This document shows, piece after piece, positions 1-8,321 of a DNA stretch of 64,000 nucleotides. Source of the stretch: Nostoc parmelioides FACHB-3921 (GTDB lineage Bacteria; Cyanobacteriota; Cyanobacteriia; Cyanobacteriales; Nostocaceae); the NCBI RefSeq assembly GCF_014696625.1, contig NZ_JACJQL010000032.1, positions 1 through 64,000 of the forward strand. The letters are read 5' to 3'. The notes below the pieces were generated by a model. It searched no databases and was not told where the DNA came from. It was given only the letters and a program-made list of their open reading frames with translations. A program made the translations under genes and the position numbers. The stretch's first letter is position 1. Each line of letters starts with the position of its first letter.

Positions 1-69
1 ATTCTTCCCAAGTTATTGTGTTGTTACAATGCTTTTTCGTTCCATATTTTATCTGCTAAAAATTTTAAT

Positions 70-147
70 GATAATGATAATCGAAAAGAGGGGGGAGGAG
101 GCGAGCGTCGCTCGCCTCCTCCCCCTCCCCACCACATGATTATCATT
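70..147. repeat. GC-rich perfect hairpin flanked by Fur-box-like arms
   Basis: A 17-bp perfect inverted repeat (91-107 against 109-125, one central base) is made of G/A-rich and C/T-rich arms. It sits inside a second inverted repeat, AATGATAATC at 73-82 against GATTATCATT at 138-147. The left flank (70-82) reads GATAATGATAATC, matching two of the three hexamers of the classical Fur box. It could be a strong terminator for a gene left of the window, a Fur site, or a mobile palindrome. The sequence facts are direct; the function is inference. Nothing else is visible in 1-275. Confidence 0.6.
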
Positions 148-275
148 TTTATTTAGATAAGTTTAAGTATTTTAGCTCATTGACAAAATACACTTTAATC
201 TAACCCCTCACGAGTGGACAACTTCAAAGTGTTCAGAATCAACTTTACCAAGAGTTTTACCCCTCAACCGATCCA

Positions 276-791
276 TTGAACTATAGCTTTAAATTCAATC
301 CTCCACTCAGTTCGCATAAAATTGATGCTTGGGAGACCAAGTATAACACCTTTCTTCCAGTAGAGTACCGAAGTTTTCTTGAACAAATTGGGAATGGAGG
401 CGGGGAAGTTCATGGGATGGAAATGCTGCGGCTAGAAGATTGGGCTATTGGTCTGTGTTTCGGTGATGAAGACAAAGCACTCATAGCTCCAAGTCAGCCT
501 TGCCTTTTGCTTGAAGAGTACCAAAGCGATGAAGCATGGGAGCGATGGCTTGTCGAGATCGCTGGCGAACATTGGGAACAGAAGTACGGGCAAGAACTCT
601 GGTCACCACAATTTGGAACAATTACTGTTTGTAAGGATGAATGTGGACCATTTGGGTTTATGGTCTTGAATGGATCGCTGAAAGGGCGAATTGGTTGGTT
701 TCTAGGTGATTGGGGTCCACCTACTTTTGAATCATCAGCAACGTTTTTAGATTGGTATGAGTTATGGCTTGATGGCTTGATAGCAATTTAG
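276..791 (+). CDS. SMI1/KNR4 (SUKH) family protein
   Basis: This 171-residue protein carries the SUKH superfamily N-terminal pattern: a short helix, then LPVEYRSFLEQIGNGGGEV around residues 28-46, followed by an acidic and tryptophan-rich body. SUKH proteins are often immunity proteins for polymorphic or contact-dependent toxins, and some are cytosolic regulators. No toxin gene lies beside it here, but the left side is cut by the window. The start is a TTG at 276 without a clear ribosome-binding site. The frame stays open upstream to a stop at 201 with protein-like codons (YQEFYPSTDPL) but no ATG. It may therefore be a 5'-truncated relic of a longer gene, or use an unusual start. The 277 bases after it, up to the next gene, hold nothing recognisable. 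Confidence 0.7.
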   Translation: MNYSFKFNPPLSSHKIDAWETKYNTFLPVEYRSFLEQIGNGGGEVHGMEMLRLEDWAIGLCFGDEDKALIAPSQPCLLLEEYQSDEAWERWLVEIAGEHWEQKYGQELWSPQFGTITVCKDECGPFGFMVLNGSLKGRIGWFLGDWGPPTFESSATFLDWYELWLDGLIAI

Positions 792-1068
792 CTGAAGCTT
801 TCCCCCAACGTGTCTCAGAAATTATACTTAGAGGAACATTTGGATGGCTGAATCGATTTTGACGCTTGAGTAAAGATTATGAAGTGTATTCAGAGGTAAG
901 TGAAGCTATGATTTATGGCTCCTTGCTTCGTCTTATGGTTAGGCGATTGGCTATTTAATATTTATTTTACGAATCAGCTCTAATACTTGTAAACATTAAA
1001 GTAGATGATCGCCACGGTAAGAGTTACCTGCCGTTTTTTAGTTCGTCGAACTTACGTTATTTACAAGT

Positions 1069-1929
1069 ATGTTTATAAGTAATCAAATAATGCCTACATA
1101 TACCTCACTCCCCGGTTCATCATTAATAGAGCGAGATCCTGAGGTTATTGAATTATTGATGCCAGTTTGGGAATGGTTTTATCGTTACTACTTTCGAGTC
1201 ACAACTGACGGATGGCATCATATCCCAACAGAAGGCAAAGTACTGCTGGTTGGTTCTCACAATGGTGGAATGGCTTCCCCTGACCTCATAATGATGATGT
1301 ATGATTGGTTTTCTCGATTTGGGACTAAGCGTTTGGTGTACGGGCTGATGCACTCTTATGCTTGGAAAGTAAGTCCTCAAATAGCCCATCTAGCACAGAA
1401 AATCGGCGCTATTGTGGCACATCCAAAAATAGCTAGCAATGCTTTTGATCTGGGTGCTAGTGTTCTTGTTTACCCTGGAGGACAATATGATATGTTCCGT
1501 CCTTACAGCCAACGCCACAAAATTAATTTTGCCGGACACCAAGGTTTTATCAAGCTAGCTTTGAAAAAAGAAGTCCCCATTATTCCCCTCGTATCTGTAG
1601 GCGCGCACGATACATTGATTGTTTTATGTGATTGCTATGATTTAGTCAAACAATTCCATCAATGGGGCTTACCGTGGTTTTATCAAGTAGATCCAGGCGT
1701 TTTCCCGATATATTTGGGTTTACCTTGGGGTTTGTCTATAGGCCCTCTACCAAATATTCCCCTACCTGTGCAGATTCACACTCGTGTCTGTCGTCCGATT
1801 ATTTTTGAACGTTATGGCAAGGATGCAGCTAAGGATCGTGATTATGTAAATAGTTGCTATGAATTAGTCTATGCAAAAATGCAACATGAGTTAGACAATT
1901 TAGTGAGCAATATCAAACAACACAAGTAG
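1069..1929 (+). CDS. Lysophospholipid acyltransferase family protein (PlsC-like)
   Basis: This 286-residue protein resembles membrane glycerolipid acyltransferases. It has a degenerate acceptor motif, GSHNGGMASPD, at about residues 63-73 (family HX4D type: H, then D five residues on), and a later YPGGQYDMFRP block corresponding to the family's glycerophosphate-binding motif. A PIIPLVSVG segment near residue 170 is the usual conserved strand. These enzymes transfer acyl chains to lysophospholipids or other hydroxyl acceptors at the membrane; the substrate cannot be told here. The start is ATG at 1069, with an alternative in-frame ATG at 1090. No Shine-Dalgarno is obvious for either. It stands alone on its strand. 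Confidence 0.75.
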   Translation: MFISNQIMPTYTSLPGSSLIERDPEVIELLMPVWEWFYRYYFRVTTDGWHHIPTEGKVLLVGSHNGGMASPDLIMMMYDWFSRFGTKRLVYGLMHSYAWKVSPQIAHLAQKIGAIVAHPKIASNAFDLGASVLVYPGGQYDMFRPYSQRHKINFAGHQGFIKLALKKEVPIIPLVSVGAHDTLIVLCDCYDLVKQFHQWGLPWFYQVDPGVFPIYLGLPWGLSIGPLPNIPLPVQIHTRVCRPIIFERYGKDAAKDRDYVNSCYELVYAKMQHELDNLVSNIKQHK

Positions 1930-2575
1930 CCACCACAAGTTGCTAAGAAAGAAGCAAAAAACTAGGAAGAGGAGGTAAAGCCCAGAGAGCAAGGCTATCA
2001 AAATGCAAAACTTAGAGATACTCTCTCACACGTTGATTAAGTAGAGACTTTGTATGCAACGTCTCTACATCATTTATTTGGCGCAACTTCATAGAGAATT
2101 GGTATTAGTTCAAAACTATTTTTAAGACAATGGCGACGAGAAACTATGAATCAGCAAGTATCCTTACTAAATACAGGTACTTTTTTATACAAACCATAGC
2201 AGTATTTTTAACTTCGTTTTTTAGATTAAGAGCCTGATATGCCTTATCAAATCATGGGTTCTAGGCAATAAATATTCAATGTACTTTTCAATACAATCTT
2301 TTTTTATCCAAATTTAAGGATTGCTCCTACCAAAGCCCCAAATATCATTGGAGATTAAAAAAAATATATAAAGGGTATATGATAACTTTACTTTTCTCTC
2401 AGCCTAAAAACTTACCTAGTAGGTTTTGTTATCTTTTCTTAATTATTGAGACTATTAATTGAGTTAACAAATAAAACCAGTAATATTTCCCTAGTAATCA
2501 TCTTAATTACAGAACAAGATTGAATTACAACAAGGTGCATCCCATGAACCCACTAATATTCATAGGGATTTAGAT
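1930..2575. other. Gene-free AT-rich intergenic region
   Basis: No open frame with gene-like composition is visible in about 650 bases. Its only distinct element is the 28-nt palindrome at 2041-2068, listed separately. The remainder is AT-rich and presumably contains the promoter of the small membrane protein that follows. Confidence 0.6.
2041..2068. repeat. Small palindrome GTAGAGAC...GTCTCTAC
   Basis: Arms GTAGAGAC (2041-2048) and GTCTCTAC (2061-2068) are perfectly complementary with 12 bases between. The centre is also near-palindromic (TTTGTATGCAAC). Palindromes with these ends are, from memory, dispersed widely in Nostoc genomes; this needs a genome search. Confidence 0.6.
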
Positions 2576-2872
2576 ATGACTTCAGTAAATTCAAAATCTC
2601 CAAAAATTTTTCGTCAAACTAAGCATCATAAAAAACTGCCAATTTCGAGCAATTTGCTATACACTGGTTTGACCATAACCATGCTATTTTGTACATACGC
2701 TACAGCTAAAGCCCTTTATCCCTCCCTATCATCTTTTTTCTCTGCTGCCAGTGGTAGTAGATTTGAGTCTACATCCATACCTTGGTTAAACACTAAATCT
2801 GAATGCGAATACACTGGACGTTATTGGCGTGATAACCAATGTTGGGATAGTGAACATCAGCCGATGTTTTAA
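2576..2872 (+). CDS. Small single-pass membrane protein, unknown function
   Basis: This 98-residue protein has a basic N-terminus (KHHKK near residue 17) and one hydrophobic segment at about residues 27-48. A hydrophilic C-terminal tail contains two cysteines (SECEYTGRYWRDNQCW). The topology suggests a cytoplasmic N-terminus with the cysteine-bearing tail outside the membrane, where a disulphide is possible. The start ATG at 2576 has only a weak AGGGAT upstream. I do not recognise the family. It faces the amidase gene convergently, and a dispersed repeat lies between them. Confidence 0.6.
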   Translation: MTSVNSKSPKIFRQTKHHKKLPISSNLLYTGLTITMLFCTYATAKALYPSLSSFFSAASGSRFESTSIPWLNTKSECEYTGRYWRDNQCWDSEHQPMF

Positions 2873-2927
2873 TTGTTGATTTTTCGGGACTTGTGTAATT
2901 AATACATCAGCTTCAGATATGGGATTT

Positions 2928-3010
2928 ATAGCCATAGCTAAATAAATTAAGATATCAAGCTAAGATGAAACCATGAAAAAACAAGGCTTTCCAGTCTGTC
3001 AATAGTCAAC
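2928..3010. repeat. 83-nt dispersed repeat, copy 1
   Basis: This segment aligns without gaps over 83 bases to 46092-46174, with 13 mismatches by my hand count (about 84% identity). It contains the shared core AAAACAAGGCTTTC and ends in the heptamer-like AGTCAAC. Both copies lie in intergenic DNA. It has no obvious reading frame. Confidence 0.75.
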
Positions 3011-3114
3011 AGCCATAAATATTATTGGGTGATAAGCTCATAGTTTTGATCTGAGAACAATCAGCTTTGCGACAAGAAATCCTCGGCTTTCTGCCAGGTG
3101 TCGTGTGAGCTAAT

Positions 3115-4518
3115 TTAGCTGAAGACGGCAAAGGCTGGACGATTTTTGTTCCAAGGATTAGCCGCTTCTATTTGTGCTGCCAAGCTGATTAAAGTAGCTT
3201 CCGCCGCAGGTCTGCCAATTAGCTGAACGCTAATAGGTAAACCGTTACGGTCAAAACCTGCTGGTAAAGCGATCGCTGGTTGTCCGGTAGCATTGGCTAG
3301 TGGACAAGGGGCTACCCAGTTAATAATTTGTTGGAATGTATCTTCTGGACTCAAGGCAGCCCATTCCCCAACACGGATAGGTGAGTGCAAGTATACTGGC
3401 AATACCAATACGTCTATATTGTCGAAAAATGCAACAATTTGCCGTGCTACTATTTGCATTTTGTAGACGGCTTGGATGTAATCAGCAACAGTACCAGTTC
3501 TCGCTAATAGCCAACGATTAACTGGCTGTAATATTTCTGGTGGTAAACCTGATCCCGCTACACCAGATTGCCAAACGATTTGGAAAGGTTCTACTAACCC
3601 ACTCAAGTCTAAAGACTTTTGTTCTATGTGATGTCCTAGTTGTTCTAATAATTTAACTGTTGTCAACACACCTTGTTGGCAATTAGCGTCGGCTTCACCC
3701 AAGGGAGGAATATCCGTGGCAAATGCGATTCGTAACTGAGTGGGTGGTGTTTGTGCGGCGGTTAAAAACGACGGTTGAGGATCTGGTAGCCAATAAGGAT
3801 CACCCGTCACGTAACCAGACATAGCATCTAATAGGGCGGCTGCGTCGGCGACAGTACGGGCAATTGGCCCATTAGTAGAAATACCCGCCAAGCGATCGCC
3901 TACTGGCGCTTTACTAACTCTACCCCTTGCTGGTTTAATGCCTACCACACCGCAACAAGCCGCAGGCCCTCGAATTGAACCACCACCATCGGAACCTTGG
4001 GCGATCGCACATAGACCGGCCGCAACTGCGGCAGCTGCCCCACCACTAGAACCGCCAGGAGTGTATTCTAAGTTCCAAGGATTTCTGGCTGGGACAAATC
4101 CCGTAGGTTCTGTGTAGGGAAATGAACCTAGTTCGGAAGTGGCTGTTTTACCTAAAATTGTGAACCCAGCTTGTTTAATGCGTGTCACTACACCATCGTC
4201 GAATTCTGGAATGTTGTTTAACAAAGCTGGGTTGCCGTAGGTACAAGGGACACCAGCCACGGCGTTAAGGTCTTTGATGGAAATTGGTACGCCGAAAAAT
4301 GGGGGCAGTTCTGAGGTTGTTGTGAGTAATTCTGTTTTGGCTTTAGCATCAGCACTTGCCAATTCTGCCGTCACAGTAAAGTAACTTCCCAATTCCGGGT
4401 TTAACAGCTCAATCCTTTGTAAATATATTTCCACCAACTCTAACGGCGATACTTCCCGGTGGCGAATTAACTGCGCCAACTCTAGTGCTGGGGTAAAAGC
4501 TAAATCAGTTTCATTCAT
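3115..4518 (-). CDS. Amidase (amidase signature family)
   Basis: The product is a 467-residue cytoplasmic amidase that hydrolyses an amide bond; the substrate is unknown. The amidase-signature Ser-cisSer-Lys triad is visible: Lys82 in GVPISIKDLN, cis-Ser157 in TPGGSSGGAAAAV, and the nucleophile Ser181 in SDGGGSIRGPAACCG. The 24-residue Ser-Ser spacing is the family norm. It resembles GatA but lies alone, with no gatB or gatC nearby, so it is more likely a stand-alone amidase. I chose the ATG at 4518, which gives the usual family length. An in-frame TTG at 4620 would add 34 residues that do not resemble the family. Confidence 0.9.
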   Translation of the reverse strand: MNETDLAFTPALELAQLIRHREVSPLELVEIYLQRIELLNPELGSYFTVTAELASADAKAKTELLTTTSELPPFFGVPISIKDLNAVAGVPCTYGNPALLNNIPEFDDGVVTRIKQAGFTILGKTATSELGSFPYTEPTGFVPARNPWNLEYTPGGSSGGAAAAVAAGLCAIAQGSDGGGSIRGPAACCGVVGIKPARGRVSKAPVGDRLAGISTNGPIARTVADAAALLDAMSGYVTGDPYWLPDPQPSFLTAAQTPPTQLRIAFATDIPPLGEADANCQQGVLTTVKLLEQLGHHIEQKSLDLSGLVEPFQIVWQSGVAGSGLPPEILQPVNRWLLARTGTVADYIQAVYKMQIVARQIVAFFDNIDVLVLPVYLHSPIRVGEWAALSPEDTFQQIINWVAPCPLANATGQPAIALPAGFDRNGLPISVQLIGRPAAEATLISLAAQIEAANPWNKNRPAFAVFS

Positions 4519-4838
4519 AAAGTGAGAGGAGAAATGCCCGATATTTAACTCAAAAACTGGACTCGTTACTTTAGCAAAATTTCTGGGAAATATAAATCTA
4601 TCGTTCCTATGATTTAACAATTAAGCAGTTTCACTAGTGCTATTAGACATTTTCTCAAAGTTTAAACAATAGAGGTACTTGGGCTAGTGGTTTTTACTCA
4701 GAACTCTTTCACCGTAGTCATGTAATCACTCACACGACAAGGAAGTAAAAATTCCTTTTCCCGGTTCCCAGTCCCTTATCCCCAATTGTTATTTTCACGG
4801 TCTTACATAAATTTTTGTTCCATCCCCCAGGGATAGCT

Positions 4839-6353
4839 ATGACAGATTTGGAAATACTGATTAATAATTTGCCAAAAATTGTTTATGGTCTAAGACTTAC
4901 TTTAGGTAATTCTCAGGAGATCATACAACAAGTTGTCCTGATTAATCAGGCTCAAGAACAGCTGCACAATATTCAACAGGCGATTAACTACGAGCTGGCG
5001 GAGGCAATTACTCAACCATTAAGTTTTGCTACCCATAAAGGTACTGCTATTCCACCTTATCTGAGTGCTACAAGATATTTGTTAGTACCTAGTATTTGGC
5101 GGGTAGAACCAACTATCACTGGTAACACAAGACTGATTACTGAAAAATTTGGCAATCCCGCCATAGAAATATCTTTAGATACTTTAAAATCGAAAATAAA
5201 TTACTGGTTGGAATGGGGTGATTTATTACAGGCGATCGCCGCAGATATTTTAAGTGATTCTCATCTAGTCAATAAAGTGAATGCAGATATTAATCATCCC
5301 AGTTTAAGCACTCATATTGAACATTTAAGCAAGAGTATTGATATTAAATTAGCTTTTAGTAATCCTAAAACTTTAGAAAAGCAAATTCAGCAGATTATTA
5401 ACATTGAAGAGGAAGTATCGAAAGCTCAAGACAGATTATTTTATGTTGTCAACACTATTAAAAATAGTCAGGGATTATTAACAATTCTATTGGCAATATC
5501 ATCATTTTGCGGTCAAGCAGGATTTGCCATAGAATGGTTAGATGATACTCATGAATTGATTATATCCAGTGAAAATAAGTTTCAAGAATTAACAGATATT
5601 CTCAACGATTGTGAAAAATATCAGGAAAGACTCACTGCTTTCTTAGCCAAATGCCAACAATTAAAAGAGCAAGCCGAAAAAAGCTTAACCAACAATAATT
5701 ATAGAAATCGGCGTTCAAAAAAACTAACTAATGATTTTTTACCAATATCAAGTACAACTCTATTTGTCACATCAAGTTTAGTCGTTTTCATCTTTGGGAT
5801 TGGGGTTATCAAAGATAAAATCAATCAACCTCAGCAAGTTACCCAAAATGTTGACCCAGAAACACAAGCTGCTAGTAACTTCAAATCTGCTTTAAAACTG
5901 GGAATGGAAGCTTCTTCCATAGCTCAAAATCCGCCCCATCCTGTGACAGTTTGGCAAAAAGCCGCAGGCAAGTGGCAGCAGGCAATAAAATTCTTAACCT
6001 TGATTCCTGAAGGAACATCTGTTTCTATAAAGGCACACGACAGACTGATTCGTTACCGACGTAATTATGATGCAATTAATAAAAGGGCAGCATCTGAAAA
6101 ACAAGCATTAATGAACTTAGAAGCAGCCGAAAAGCTAGCTACAGAAGCTGCATTTTTTATCAAAACTTCGCCAAATTCATTATTAGCTTGGCAACAATCA
6201 AAGGATAAATGGCTACAAGCTATTACATTATTAGAATCTATTCCCCAAAATAGCTTTACTTATCGACAGGCTCAAGCTACACTTCCCAACTATAAAACAC
6301 ACTATGCAGCAATTAATGCCATCATTCAAAACAGATTACAGTCCGTGAATTAG
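4839..6353 (+). CDS. Single-pass membrane protein with C-terminal tandem repeat, unknown function
   Basis: This protein has about 504 residues. Residues 1-295 are helical and probably cytoplasmic. One membrane segment lies at about 301-323, and the C-terminal part would then be outside. The C-terminal part holds two homologous units at about 350-413 and 427-492. Each has the pattern EA...P.S...WQ..-..KW.QAI..L..IP, then a YR/Y..Y.AIN ending. I recognise this unit as recurring in cyanobacterial membrane proteins but know no function. The start is ATG 4839 with CAGGGAT upstream; an in-frame TTG at 4815 is less likely. It is transcribed away from the divergent amidase gene. Confidence 0.7.
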   Translation: MTDLEILINNLPKIVYGLRLTLGNSQEIIQQVVLINQAQEQLHNIQQAINYELAEAITQPLSFATHKGTAIPPYLSATRYLLVPSIWRVEPTITGNTRLITEKFGNPAIEISLDTLKSKINYWLEWGDLLQAIAADILSDSHLVNKVNADINHPSLSTHIEHLSKSIDIKLAFSNPKTLEKQIQQIINIEEEVSKAQDRLFYVVNTIKNSQGLLTILLAISSFCGQAGFAIEWLDDTHELIISSENKFQELTDILNDCEKYQERLTAFLAKCQQLKEQAEKSLTNNNYRNRRSKKLTNDFLPISSTTLFVTSSLVVFIFGIGVIKDKINQPQQVTQNVDPETQAASNFKSALKLGMEASSIAQNPPHPVTVWQKAAGKWQQAIKFLTLIPEGTSVSIKAHDRLIRYRRNYDAINKRAASEKQALMNLEAAEKLATEAAFFIKTSPNSLLAWQQSKDKWLQAITLLESIPQNSFTYRQAQATLPNYKTHYAAINAIIQNRLQSVN

Positions 6354-6390
6354 ATATAGGACTTACGCACTCAAATTTTCTGTTGAGACC

Positions 6391-6468
6391 GGGTATAGGG
6401 GTGTAAGGGTATAGGGGTGTAAGGGTATAGGGATGTTGACAGTTGACAGTCAACTGTCAACTGTCAAC
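6391..6468. repeat. Short tandem repeats and 16-bp palindrome of heptamers
   Basis: A 16-nt unit GGGTATAGGGGTGTAA occurs twice (6391-6406, 6407-6422) plus a partial third copy. It is followed by GTTGACAGTTGACAGT (6435-6450) and its exact reverse complement at 6453-6468. This gives a perfect 16-bp hairpin built from the heptamer GTTGACA. It lies between convergent genes and could terminate both. Confidence 0.8.
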
Positions 6469-6568
6469 TATTAACAGACCTTATTAGTAATAGTGCAATT
6501 GAGACGCACATTAGCTTAACTAATTTCTTCACTGTTGTATCAGTCTTGCTATGAGTATCTCATCATAA

Positions 6569-7375
6569 TTATTTAACAGAATTAAGCTTGAATTGGCGAC
6601 GACGTAAGAAAGCAAGGGTTGCTACTGCACCTAAACCCAGAACAGTTGTTGGTTCTGGTGTTGTTTTTCTGGCAATGAATTTGAAGTCAGGGCCATGATA
6701 GCTACCATGTGCTGTAAGTTTTAAACCACTTAAGCTAGTTACTCCCAATAAGTCGAGACTGATACCTACAGAACCGACAGGTTGAGCGCTAGCAATTTCT
6801 CTGGTGTTAATGTCGAAATTAGCATAAGTAAGATCATTTTTGGTAATAGTGATGAAATTACCAATAGTATTTCCCAGATGATCAATAGCCTGAATACCGA
6901 TGGAGCTATTCTGACCACGTTCCCAATAGAAGATATTATCTAGTCCTGAGTTATCTTTGATTATTTTATGCTCGAAGAAGATATCAATCTCAAAAGAACC
7001 TGTGTCTTCAGTGTCAATAATATTGTTCAGGTTGTTGTTACCTAAATATGCAGCAATCTCAGCGCCGGTAGGCTCTTCGTTAGTTGGTAGGGGAGCATTG
7101 GCATTATCTCCTCTATCAGTGCTAGCGCCACCTTCATTCAGTGGTGCGATAGTAATACTTCTGTCAGTATTGAACAATATGTTGGCGCTATTTACATAGG
7201 AGAAATTGCTGAAGGTTTTGCCATTTTGAGTAATGGAATTCAAGAAAACATTAGCCTTGGGATTAGTGTTCTGACTGACATTGCTTGTGAAACTAGCTGC
7301 TTGAGCTGAATTAGCTGTAGCTAGTATTGTACTGAAAAGCAATCCAGCAGTTATATATAAGTTTTTAGTTTTCAT
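6569..7375 (-). CDS. PEP-CTERM protein (exosortase-dependent surface protein, XDP2-like)
   Basis: This 268-residue exported protein has a Sec signal peptide (residues 1-27, ending SAQAA). At the C-terminus is a PEP-CTERM sorting signal: PEPTTVLGLGAVATLAFL, then the basic RRRQFK. PEP-CTERM proteins are exported and processed by an exosortase/archaeosortase. The body has the blocks GNNNLNNIIDTEDTGSF and NIFYWERGQNS, which I associate with the cyanobacterial XDP2 family. That assignment is from memory. No exosortase gene is in the window. A second PEP-CTERM protein lies at 31113. Confidence 0.85.
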   Translation of the reverse strand: MKTKNLYITAGLLFSTILATANSAQAASFTSNVSQNTNPKANVFLNSITQNGKTFSNFSYVNSANILFNTDRSITIAPLNEGGASTDRGDNANAPLPTNEEPTGAEIAAYLGNNNLNNIIDTEDTGSFEIDIFFEHKIIKDNSGLDNIFYWERGQNSSIGIQAIDHLGNTIGNFITITKNDLTYANFDINTREIASAQPVGSVGISLDLLGVTSLSGLKLTAHGSYHGPDFKFIARKTTPEPTTVLGLGAVATLAFLRRRQFKLNSVK

Positions 7376-7870
7376 GGTTTTTACTTTGATTAACTTGCTA
7401 TGTCATCCATTATGTTCCATGAAAATACTGACAGTGACCCGTAAATATCCTGAAAGTAAGTTTATTTTTTGTGTGAATATCGCTAACGTTTTATCAGATT
7501 GAGTTTCAGGAAAATATGGAGTAAATTCTTTTATGTATATAGAATTTATTTAAAATTCGTGTAAGATATGAGCTTTAATTAAGCTTCTTATTAAAGGAGT
7601 TTTATAAAGTATTATATTGATAGAAAAATATCTTTGTATATTCTTTATCTTGCTCATGTTAAATGAAGAATATGCGAAATTTAATACACAGCAAGTACAT
7701 GAATAACTATTAAATTTACTGGATTTCTTGATGGGATTTTATGAATATGATACTGGTATCGATATTTGAGGACTTAACCCCCATTGCTCTTATCTACCCC
7801 TCATTACTATATACAGTCACAAACTTGTGAAATGATGTACTTAACAGGCTGATCGATAAGAGAGGTATCA
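7376..7870. other. Gene-free divergent promoter region
   Basis: About 495 AT-rich bases lie between the divergently transcribed PEP-CTERM gene and the Rieske gene. No gene-like frame, palindrome or recognised operator is seen. It presumably carries both promoters. Confidence 0.5.
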
Positions 7871-8221
7871 ATGAACTGGATTAAAGTTATTGGCCAAGAT
7901 GAATTACCACCCAATGGGCGTAAAGTGGTCAAGGTTGAACAACGGAACATCTTGCTACTGAACCATAACAACCAAGTGTTTGCGGTGGAAAATTCTTGTC
8001 CCCACTTGAAGCTACCTTTACAAAAGGGCAAAATTACAGATGATGGAGCCATTGTTTGTCCTTTTCACCGGAGCGCCTTTGACCTGACTAGTGGTAATCC
8101 TACTGAGTGGACTCCCTTTCCTCCCGGTATTGGGAAAGTGATGGGTATGATTTCTAAAGAAAAGGGATTATCTGTCTTTCCTACCCGTGTGGAAGAAGGC
8201 AGCATTTGGGTAGGTATGTAA
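7871..8221 (+). CDS. Rieske [2Fe-2S] ferredoxin-like protein
   Basis: This 116-residue soluble protein has both Rieske cluster motifs: Cys43-Pro-His45 in NSCPHLKLPL and Cys63-Pro-Phe-His66 in IVCPFHRSAF. That gives two Cys and two His ligands for one [2Fe-2S] cluster. There is no transmembrane anchor and no fused oxygenase domain, so it looks like a small electron carrier of the biphenyl-dioxygenase-ferredoxin type. The start ATG is preceded by GAGAGG. It ends 100 bases from the convergent CruP-like flavoprotein gene. An electron-transfer partnership is possible but is only inferred from that position. Confidence 0.85.
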   Translation: MNWIKVIGQDELPPNGRKVVKVEQRNILLLNHNNQVFAVENSCPHLKLPLQKGKITDDGAIVCPFHRSAFDLTSGNPTEWTPFPPGIGKVMGMISKEKGLSVFPTRVEEGSIWVGM

Positions 8222-8321
8222 GTCTAGCAAAGTAGCGATCGCCATACTCCATCAAAGAATCAATCATAGGTAATTGGTCTACTACCCGTTACCAAATCCC
8301 CACTCTTTTATGGGTGGGGAT

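Noticed and set aside
1153..1389. Minus-strand open frame of 78 codons
   Set aside because: Lies fully antisense to the acyltransferase and encodes no recognisable protein.
6957..7199. Plus-strand open frame
   Set aside because: Shadow of the PEP-CTERM gene on the opposite strand.
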